From: Microdochium bolleyi
Lineage: Eukaryota; Ascomycota; Sordariomycetes; Xylariales; Microdochiaceae
Direction of reading: 5' to 3'
DNA length: 17,870 nt
Assembly (NCBI GenBank): GCA_001566295.1
Contig: KQ964283.1
Coordinates: 73,312-91,181 of the forward strand
The stretch's first letter is position 1. Each line of letters starts with the position of its first letter. A program made the translations under genes and the position numbers. A model generated the notes under the pieces. It was not told the DNA's origin, did not search any database, and saw only the letters and a program-made list of their open reading frames with translations. Below, in pieces: positions 11,255 through 17,870 of this stretch.

Positions 11255-12479
11255 ATGGCACCCGCCAAGCCAAGTAAACCAAAATTCGCCGCTCGCGAAG
11301 CCGCGGGGAATGCGCTAATGGTGGGCACTTGGGGACGGCTGTACGTTTAGTAAGGCCCAAACGGTCATCCAACAGCAGCTTGGTGGGTTTAGCTGACTTG
11401 CAGCCAAGGCCCAAACCAACGAATACGGTTGGAAGTCGTTCGACCGAAAGGTGAGTGTCTCCGCGTTACTTCTTGTGCCAAAGAACGCTCGACCAATACC
11501 TCGCAGACCGGGCGGATCGTCCGAGAGCAGCAACCGCTCACGAAGAAGCTGCGGCTGTTGCTTCTCTTCAACCCCCTAACTGAATGGATTGACACCACTC
11601 ACGCGATGCGGCTTTACATTCACAACAAGTCCTTGAAAAAGGGTACTACTCGCAGACCCCCCGGGCTGGACAGGGGAATTGAGGCTAACGCGATCCGCGC
11701 CAGGGAAGAAAGAGGGCACTCCTGCCTCGCAGAAGCAGATCAAGAGTTTCGTTGAGACCTACGGTATCAATATGAAAGACTTCGACCCCTCGGATATCTC
11801 GCGGTATGGCACCTTCGATGATTTCTTCGTCCGGTGTCATGCCAAGGGTTCGCGACCGATCCATGAGCCTGACAACGCAGGCTCCGCCGTCGTAGTAGCC
11901 GACAGCCGAGTCGTCGCGTACGAGACGGTGGCAGAGACCAAGCGACTCTGGATTAAGGGGGCAGACTTCAGCATCACGAACGTGGTCATGGACACGCTCC
12001 TCGGCGCCCAGTTCGACGGTGCTGCTGTGGCATCATTCCGGTTGTCGCCCCAGGACTACCACCGCTACCACTCGCCGGTTAAGGGACGCGTCAAGCTGTT
12101 TCGAAGCATGCCGGGAGACTATTACCAGGTTGACGCAATTGCGCTGCACAGCAAGGTCGATATCCTCACACGAAATGCGAGGGACTACGTCGTCATCGAG
12201 ACTGATGAGTTCGGCGACGTGCTCTTCGTAGCCATTGGCGCGACAGAGGTGGGGACCGTCAAGTGAGTCTCTTTTGGCTTCGTCCCTGCTGCGATGTTAG
12301 AACACTAACGGGTGTTCTCCGCTAGCATGCATGAGAAGTGGCGAAAACCCGGCGCCGAGATCCAGAAGGGCGAGGAGCTTGGCATATTCCAGTTTGGTGG
12401 CTCCTCCATCATCGTGGCTTTCGAAAGGGGCCGGATTCTGTTCGACAAGGATTTGCTGGATCTCAGTAAGAGCTCATAG
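11255..12479 (+). CDS. Phosphatidylserine decarboxylase family protein, 3'-truncated
   Basis: Pyruvoyl enzyme of the PSD family; the substrate could be phosphatidylserine or, as in PSD-like fungal amino-acid decarboxylases, something smaller. Firm exons are 11507-11642, 11704-12262 and 12326-12479, with introns 11643-11703 and 12263-12325 (branch CTAAC in both). Preceding exon 11404-11450 (EYGWKSFDRK) is followed by intron 11451-11506. A possible first exon, 11255-11340 (MAPAKPSKPKFAARE), ends at GTACGT with a good CTGAC/CAG acceptor at 11403, but the phases disagree by one base. Family features: LLLLFNPLTEWIDTTHAMRL, DDFFVRCHAKGSRPI, ADSRVV (Asp codon 11901), LSPQDYHRYHSP (His codons 12060 and 12069), and FQFGGSSIIVAFE with the self-cleavage GGSS; the pyruvoyl-forming Ser is at 12402. 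No signal peptide or membrane helix is seen. The protein stops after DKDLLDLSKSS, whereas family members usually continue about 15-20 residues. The stop lies in HET-derived DNA. Confidence 0.78.
12463..12478 (+). other. PSD / HET fusion junction
   Basis: The PSD frame reads DLSK up to about 12470. Starting at GAG 12470 another frame reads ELIAPQIVEFYSKEG, the conserved middle of a HET domain, where family members have LQELLAP or a similar string. A TAA at 12467-12469 closes the HET frame immediately upstream. The PSD stop TAG (12477-12479) lies inside the HET-derived sequence. The breakpoint is therefore resolved to within a few bases, around AAGAG, which both partners could have shared. Confidence 0.7.
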
Positions 12480-14677
12480 CCCCGCAGATTGTCGAGTTTT
12501 ACTCAAAGGAAGGTGTTTTCTTGGGCGACAAGAGGTCGCTGGAGGCTGTCGTACGCGACGTCACAGGTGTCCCTGCAAAGGCGCTACGGGGTACACCATT
12601 ATCCGACTTTACGACTTCCGAACGCGAGGCTTGGGCACGCAATCGGAAAACGAAGTATGAGGAAGACATGGCGTACTCGCTGCTTGGACTATTCGGCGTC
12701 CACATGCCACTCATCTATGGCGAGGGTCGCGAAAACGCACAGAAGAGATTGCGAGAAGAGGTCCAGAAATCAGTGAAAGGTAAGATACAGCTCAGCGAGA
12801 GAGGATTCATCTTGACTAATGCACTTAGGCGCTCATCACAACTTTTTAATCAGCTTCAGTCTTTCTGGCATTCCCGAGACTCCACATTTTGTGGCAAGAG
12901 ATGCAGAAGTAGCCGAGATGCGGAGGATACTGTGCTCGGATGGGAGCCGCCGCATTGTCGTACTCCATGGTCTAGGCGGCATCGGCAAGACACAGCTCGC
13001 TGCGACTTATATCAGTCGATATCGGGACGAGTACTCGGCCATCTTCTGGCTCAATGTCAAGGACGAAGCATCCATTCAGCAGAGCTTTGCTAGGACCGCA
13101 TCGCAGATCCTCGAACAGCATGCCGCCGTCGGCAGCCTCAAGGGACTGAACCTGCAGCAAGGCCACGACAAGCTCGTGCAGGCCGTGAAAGCGTGGCTCA
13201 GCTTGCCCGGCAACACCAGATGGCTCATTGTGTATGACAACTACGACAAACCAAAGCTCCCGGGACGGAAAACCGATGCCGCGGTCGACATACACCAGTT
13301 TCTTCCAATGGCATATCAGGGCTCAGTAGTGATCACAACACGGCTGTCGCAAATCGACATGGGTCATCACATCCGAGTCGAGAGACTCAAATCCGAAGAC
13401 GAAAGCATGCAAATACTGTCGAAGGCATCAGGCCGAAACGACTTACAAGATGGTTAGTGTCTCGAGGCAGTTCATTTTCGACGACTAATGGTGTTTTAGA
13501 TGGTGATGCACAAGAACTTGTACGAGTGCTGGACGGGCTTCCTCTCGCTCTAGCTACGGCCGGAGCATATTTGAAGCGCGTTCGGGTCAGCATATGCGAC
13601 TATCTTCGCTACTACCAGGCATCTTGGGCAAGAGTTACCGGGGACCTGCATCTCGGATCCTATACAAATCGTACATTAAGTTCAACATGGCAGCTGTTAT
13701 ATAAGCAGGTTCAGGCACAGAACCCACTTGCGGCTCATCTGCTCCGTTGGTGGGCCTACTTCAACAACGAAGACATATGGTTCGGTCTTCTTCGGGCGAG
13801 AAGCGAGACCGGTCCTGCATGGATGGAGCAGCTTTCAGAAGAGCTCGACTTCAACGACGCGATGGGCGTACTCCACGACTACGGCCTTGTCGAACCTACA
13901 GCTATGTTCCAGGAGCCAAAGGGATATAGTATACATGGCTGTCTACATTCTTGGACGAGTCATGTTTTGAACGAGGAATGGGACGGCTGCTTAAACAAGC
14001 TTGCAGTTGAAAGCGTGGCATCGCAGGTTCCATCAAACAAAGAAGCTGAATATTGGCTGCTTCAGAAGCGACTGCTGCCGCATGCGATCCGGTCTTGTTC
14101 AACAGTACAGGAGAGCAACTTTCCTCTAGACTGGGCTTTCCATTCTCTGGGTAATCTTTTCGCCGACCTGGGGAAGCTGGGCGAGGCCGAGAAGATGTAC
14201 TTACGGGCGCTTTATGGGAAAGAGAAGGCACTTGGACCAGAGCATACATCGACACTCGCCACAGTGAACAACCTTGGGATCCTTTACTCCGATCAGGGGA
14301 AGCTGGACGAGGCCGAGAAGATGTACCTACGGGCGCTCTATGGATACGAGAAAGCCGTAGGATCGGAAAATATCACGACATACCGACCAGCGGTCAACAC
14401 CCTTTCGAACCTGGGATCGTTACGCTCAGAACAGAACCGTGTGAGCGAAGCCCGGCAATATTATCAACGTGCTCACGATGCTCTTGAGAAGCTTCTCGGG
14501 CCATCGCATCCGGCTGTCCAATCAGCGCGACAGACTCTCGAGCTTACGAATGTGGCCTTTGAAGCTGGGACGTCTTCGAATGATGACCAACATTCGGCAG
14601 ATTCAACACAACCCAATGCGTCGAAGACGAGACGACGAGACAAATTGAAGCGGGTCCTAGGTTTTCATGGGAAGTAG
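12470..14677 (+). CDS. NLR-like STAND protein: partial HET - NB-ARC - winged helix - TPR, 5'-truncated
   Basis: Likely a fungal NLR of the kind involved in heterokaryon incompatibility or innate recognition. Exons: about 12470-12779, 12829-13452 and 13500-14677; introns are 49 nt (CTTGACTAAT branch) and 47 nt (GACTAAT branch). The HET part begins at ELIAPQIVEFYSKEG and includes EEDMAYSLLGLFGVHMP and LIYGEG; the first half of HET is absent. The first in-frame ATG is 12668, giving 637 residues. Numbered from there: linker FLISFSLSGIPETPHFVARD (44-62), P-loop GLGGIGKT (85-92), Walker B LIVYDNYD (170-177), GSVVITTR (202-209), GLPLALATAG (258-267), and the MHD-like YSIHGCLHSW (388-397). TPRs run from about 457 to 590: two 42-residue units with EAEKMYLRALYG and a third diverged one. 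ATP binding and oligomerisation look possible, but without a full HET domain the usual death effector is missing; the start codon is uncertain. Confidence 0.8.
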
Positions 14678-15029
14678 AAAAGTCAGCAGGATGTCACATA
14701 ATGTACCGCATATGCTCATGATTTCAATTCAACGTCATGAGCCGCTGGTGGAATTGCTGCTTTCTTGTCAGTTGAATAGCCTTTGCGGCCGATGATATAC
14801 GCACACAGTCGTCCCTAGTGTGTCACAATTTAGGGATCACACCGGGCTTACTTCATTACTGAGGAGTTGAGAGTGAAGCAAAAGTACCCCACCATGAGTC
14901 AACTGACAGGTGCTTGTTGTGGGTCTGTGCCACAGTATGCATTCCAGTGTGCCACAACCAGGTGGTCCGTGCGGTAATAGTAACTAATTTCGAAAAGCGG
15001 ACACATTCATTGGTCACCACTGTACTGTA
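14132..15029 (+). repeat. Segmental duplication, copy B (TPR end of NLR plus 3' flank)
   Basis: The partner of 3281-4187. It contains the TPR units, the stop codon at 14675-14677 and about 350 bp of downstream non-coding DNA similar to copy A. Here the coding part is in frame with the rest of the NLR, so this is the complete copy and copy A the fragment. Confidence 0.85.
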
Positions 15030-15072
15030 TCGGGAGTGATCACGAAGATTGTGTGGAGTACCCTTGCAGGGT

Positions 15073-15108
15073 CCCTTACACGGCCCCTTACACGGCCCCT
15101 GACACGGC
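15073..15108. repeat. Three 12-bp tandem units
   Basis: CCCTTACACGGC occurs twice in perfect tandem, then once as CCCTGACACGGC. An earlier partial unit (GGGTCCCTTAC overlaps it) borders the array. It lies about 280 bp upstream of the peptide precursor. Confidence 0.75.
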
Positions 15109-15258
15109 ACCTCCAATCCCCTAAGAGCTTGCTCCACAGGGCTCCTTACAGTCCTGATAGCAACTTTCTGGAAACTGCGCGTGCTGCGTGCACCGTCCGA
15201 TGCAGTATCCGCCATCGTAATCTGAGCCTTAATCTGTTTTTGTCTTTGATTGCGCGTG

Positions 15259-15265
15259 TATATAA
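15259..15265 (+). promoter_or_regulatory. Possible TATA box of the peptide precursor gene
   Basis: TATATAA lies 120 bp before the ATG at 15385 in AT-rich surroundings, a plausible distance for a fungal core promoter with an untranslated leader of about 80-90 nt. Support is by position only. Confidence 0.35.
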
Positions 15266-15384
15266 TCCGATATACATAAGGACGAGACGCAGATGGATAG
15301 TGCAATGATACGCAGGCCTTCAGATAACAAGAGTCCTTTGAACCTTTACGCCTATTACAAAACAGAAGTCCCCATCTCGGCAAC

Positions 15385-15822
15385 ATGCACCTCTCAATTC
15401 TTGCTATGCTTGTGCTACCTCTGCACCTGATCGCCTCTTTGGCTCTCCCTGCGGGATCTGGGCTGGACCTCCTTGGGAGCGAGCGCCGAGAATCTCTTTC
15501 GAACGTCGACAAGCCAGCCTTGGTAGCAACACGTGCGATTTCGCAAAGCATTGCGAGCAATTACCTGCCGGTTATCAGGAAGGATGGAGAAGAGGTAGCC
15601 CATCTCGAGGGACGACCTGTGGTCAAGAGGAGCGAAGTGCTTGCCCATCTCGAGGGACGACCTGTGGTCAAGAGGAGCGAAGTGCTTGCCCACCTCGAGG
15701 GCCGACCCGTGGTCAAGAGAGGTGAAGCGGTTGCCCATCTCGGGGGTGCACCAGTCGATAAACGCTCCATCCAGCATGTGCACCAGATTATCCCCCCCGG
15801 AGAGATCGCCGGAGATTATTGA
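15385..15822 (+). CDS. Secreted Kex2-processed repeat peptide precursor (KEP type)
   Basis: Intronless, 145 residues. Residues 1-20 are a hydrophobic signal peptide (cleavage likely after ASLA). A propeptide follows with possible dibasic sites RR (34-35) and RK (65-66). Then come four units with period 15, each ending KR (81-82, 96-97, 111-112, 126-127): DGEEVAHLEGRPVV, SEVLAHLEGRPVV twice, and the diverged GEAVAHLGGAPVD. An 18-residue tail begins SIQHVH and ends GDY. The layout is that of precursors cut by the Golgi protease Kex2: alpha-type pheromones, Rep1-like repellents, and cores of ribosomally made cyclic peptides such as ustiloxins. The core lacks the Cys pair and Trp ends typical of Sordariomycete alpha-pheromones, and lacks the Tyr seen in most ustiloxin-type cores. 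I found no UstYa-like (DUF3328) HxxHC motif or peptidase nearby, so the role is unknown. ATG 15385 is chosen because it gives the signal peptide. Confidence 0.72.
   Translation: MHLSILAMLVLPLHLIASLALPAGSGLDLLGSERRESLSNVDKPALVATRAISQSIASNYLPVIRKDGEEVAHLEGRPVVKRSEVLAHLEGRPVVKRSEVLAHLEGRPVVKRGEAVAHLGGAPVDKRSIQHVHQIIPPGEIAGDY
15601..15735 (+). repeat. Three 45-bp coding tandem repeats
   Basis: Units 15601-15645 and 15646-15690 are identical in all 45 bases; unit 15691-15735 differs at several positions, some silent. A fourth, strongly diverged partial unit follows from 15736. The repeats code the HLEGRPVVKR peptide units and stay in frame. Confidence 0.92.
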
Positions 15823-16936
15823 GCCAAGGCTGGTCATCATGATGCGCCGTGTAAATAGCGCCGCTATGCTCTCGAACATTAGAGCAACTCTCGAAGACTG
15901 GGTTAGGGGCGGGCAACGACAAAACTCACAGTGCAACCAAATCTACTTCTCAGTAATAGGGCAGGATCTTCTGCCCTTACTTATATTGAGCGCTTACTTA
16001 TGCTTCACTTTCTCATTCGTGTAGCTAGACTTCACATCCTAGAGAAGACCTTATTGTAACCTCAATCGACGATCGCTCCCCAGACTTAAGACCACACTTA
16101 AAAGGCCCAGTTCAAGTGCTAAACTGCTGTGGTGACGTGACGCTAGCTGAATGACGGCGTGATTGATGGGCAAGCCCAACAAGGGTAGTGCTATAAGACT
16201 TCGCAATGATTGAACATCTTCTTCAGTCAGGTTGCCTCGCCATAAATAGGGGCAACCCAAGGACTTAGGGCCCAGATGGTCTTTTTTGCCGTCGCCATAA
16301 TTAGCCCTATTGCTTTTCTTGTTTGTAGCTTCTTATTATTGTCCTCGTATGCTGCTGGTGTATGAATAGCAGGTGAAAGCTCGAGTGAGCAGCTGTCAGG
16401 ATCCGACTTCCGGGGTTAACCGTCCAGTCGGGCTCCGGGGTTGCTGTCCTGCTAGGTAGGTAAAGCTAAGCCAATATCACAATCTTCGAATGTCGTATTC
16501 TCTCTGGGGTTGTCGTGTCTCTTGGAAGAGATATCGGTCTCGGACAATTGAGTGACTGGTTCAAGTGTGTAGTGAGAATGATACTTAGATTGACCGCTGA
16601 GTATGAAGGTAGGGACTGTCTGTCTAGGAAACTGTCTGAATTATATGCCCCTTCATCCTTTATCGAGTGCTGTCCTAACTGCTATCAGTTCTTTAGTTGC
16701 GCTGCGCAGCGAGCGCAGTTCCCCTTAGCGCTGTACAGCGCCCGATGTCTTGGCACAGCGCCAGAGTCGACACTGCTGACTATAAGGATGGAGGTACGGC
16801 ACGTAACAATCCTTTACGAGCACTAATCGACCACCAGCATAGAACTAATGTCCCCCCGATCGGCAAGTAGGCAAGCTGTTGGGGAAGATGTGCCGCATCC
16901 TAGCTTGAAAACGTAGGCGAATCTCGGGAGTATGCT
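15823..16936. other. Intergenic, AT-richer, no supported gene
   Basis: No family-like protein is seen on either strand. Frames at 16051-16260 (-) and 16515-16826 (+) are open but unrecognisable, and the latter lacks an ATG start. The region contains a direct repeat of CCGGGGTT (about 16410 and 16435) and GC palindromes near 16700-16741. A degenerate mobile element is possible but not shown. Confidence 0.45.
16700..16741. repeat. Pair of GC-rich palindromes
   Basis: CGCTGCGCAGCG (16700-16711, 12 bp) and GCGCTGTACAGCGC (16728-16741, 14 bp) are both perfect palindromes sharing the GCGCTG / CAGCGC arms, 16 bp apart. Further AGCGC motifs lie between and after them. Could be a hairpin-forming site or a transposon end remnant. 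Confidence 0.45.
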
Positions 16937-17350
16937 TCATATCAGGAACTTGGTCAATTGGCCAGGCCCGTATAACGAGCGCTGCTTCCTGATGCCACCT
17001 TGCCGATGCATATTCGACCGCCCTTGGGCAGCCGAGCGAGACGGGCCGGACTCGGCGTGTGACACATTGATTCTTCCGGCGATTGTGGGAAACCTTGGAA
17101 AGAAGCTCGCATGGTTACCTGTGCCCCACCTTTGTGGAGGAGAGTCACCACTGGGCGGAAGGGGAACATGTATTACCAAGAGGGATAATCCCTGCACATT
17201 TTCGGCAAGCGTCTTCACTGCCCCTGCTGCCCGGAAAGCATTGTGCGTGTTGACCAACGTCGGGCGAACGGCTGGGATGAATGTGGCACACGACATCGCC
17301 TCGAACATCTGTGCGAGATTTAGCCACTCGGGTTTCCAAGATTTAAAGGT
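16937..17350 (-). CDS. Possible unidentified coding exon
   Basis: The minus-strand frame is open from 17350 to a stop at 16937 (137 codons, first ATG at 17308). Its first third reads like protein: SWKPEWLNLAQMFEAMS, FIPAVRPTLVNTHNAFRAAG, AVKTLAENVQG. The rest is Pro/Ser-rich and less convincing, and may be intron. I do not recognise the family. An alternative reading has a splice acceptor at CGCACAG just before the ATG, with a CTAAA branch. An opposite-strand frame (16932-17417) covers the same DNA, so this is tentative. Confidence 0.2.
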   Translation of the reverse strand, partial: TFKSWKPEWLNLAQMFEAMSCATFIPAVRPTLVNTHNAFRAAGAVKTLAENVQGLSLLVIHVPLPPSGDSPPQRWGTGNHASFFPRFPTIAGRINVSHAESGPSRSAAQGRSNMHRQGGIRKQRSLYGPGQLTKFLI

Positions 17351-17417
17351 TCATGGCGACGTCTCTGGGGCGGGTTGTGTACCTCGATCAAATTCCAGCA
17401 GCCGATTACCATGCTGA

Positions 17418-17870
17418 CCGTACGGTGCTTCCCACGTACCCGCATCACTAGATAGCTGTCTAGTAGATGACGAGTCGAGAAATGATTGGAAAGGTGAGGG
17501 CTTCATTGGGAAACTGCCAGACCATGGAGCGTGGCGTAAACGAGCTGGAAGGGGCTGCAAATGCTTGCTGTAGACCTCGGGACCTCTGCAGCCCGCCTCA
17601 TCCGCGGTGGTCGAACTGTCTTGGGATGGAGGATGTTGCCAGGAGCAGCAGATACTCTAGGTAAGGATCATTGACACTGCCTCGGGTGTGCGCCCGTCCA
17701 TCTTTTCATGGACAATTCAAACCCTTTTCGCGGTGCCTAAGCTCATGCCCACCTCGACGGAAACCTGGATGCGATTCTTGTAGTGTCCAGCCGCGCGTGA
17801 ACCAACGGCTACCGCGGAACGCAGCCTCCCACGACCCAACCCCTGGCGGCTGACTGGAGGTCGAGGGATA
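17418..17870. other. Right end, no supported gene
   Basis: Short overlapping open frames only; no motifs, repeats or RNA genes seen. Confidence 0.45.

Larger units (their letters stand above)
14678..15384. other. Intergenic region between NLR and peptide precursor
   Basis: The first 350 bp are the non-coding part of the duplication. The rest is unique and holds a small tandem repeat (15073-15108) and the probable promoter of the peptide gene. Confidence 0.6.

Noticed and set aside
12466..12487. A 22-nt GTAAG...CAG stretch that might splice PSD into the HET domain
   Set aside because: Far shorter than the 47-63 nt introns in this window, and it does not place the HET sequence in frame.
14856..15560. 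234-codon minus-strand frame with GPCK repeats
   Set aside because: The repeats reflect the 12-bp tandem units; the frame overlaps the duplication flank and the peptide gene on the other strand and has no family features.
15385..15822. Canonical alpha-pheromone or ustiloxin-type precursor
   Set aside because: Repeats lack the Cys pair and Trp ends of Sordariomycete pheromones and the Tyr of most ustiloxin-type cores, and no DUF3328 enzyme is visible; kept as a KEP-type precursor of unknown role.
15415..15936. Minus-strand frames with repeated HRSSLEMGKHFAPLD-like units
   Set aside because: Shadow of the 45-bp coding repeat; only the plus strand has a signal peptide and KR sites.
16932..17417. 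161-codon plus-strand Cys-containing frame
   Set aside because: No signal peptide, no motif and overlaps a more protein-like minus-strand frame.

Overview
The window looks like nuclear DNA of a filamentous ascomycete (Pezizomycotina, probably Sordariomycetes). Genes are sparse and interrupted by short introns of 47-63 nt with GT...AG ends and CTAAC, CTGAC or CTAAT branch sites. The recognisable proteins belong to fungal families: FunK1-type kinase, HET/NB-ARC/TPR NLR, a Golgi-type GT25 glycosyltransferase, a phosphatidylserine decarboxylase (PSD), and an arginine/serine-rich DUF3824-like protein. No tRNA, rRNA or CRISPR array was seen. All identifications come from reading motifs; no database was searched.

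Layout, left to right. 1-562 (-): N-terminal part of a FunK1-type kinase that runs off the left edge. 563-3205: no supported gene. 3226-3276: CA microsatellite that abuts a 5'-truncated TPR gene fragment (3281-3796) and its 3' flank (to about 4187); this block is a diverged copy of the end of the NLR gene at 14132-15029. 5547-6900 (+): GT25 glycosyltransferase whose frame is broken once. 7749-9576 (-): DUF3824-like protein, frame also broken once. 11255-12479 (+): four- or five-exon PSD-family gene whose 3' end is cut off and joined directly to a HET-domain fragment. About 12470-14677 (+): NLR with the last part of a HET domain, NB-ARC, winged helix and TPRs. 15385-15822 (+): small secreted precursor with four Lys-Arg-delimited repeats. 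15823-17870: mostly unassigned.

The most interesting item is the 145-residue precursor at 15385-15822. It has a signal peptide and near-identical 15-residue units ending in KR, the layout of a Kex2-processed peptide precursor (pheromone-like, repellent-like or RiPP-like). The second is the PSD/HET junction near 12470, where two unrelated genes are fused out of frame, leaving both incomplete. FunK1, NLR, a duplicated TPR block and a secreted peptide together suggest an accessory, rearranging region rather than core synteny. I see no operon-like or pathway relationship between the genes. Single-base frame breaks in at least two otherwise well-preserved genes mean that either assembly indel errors or decay must be considered.
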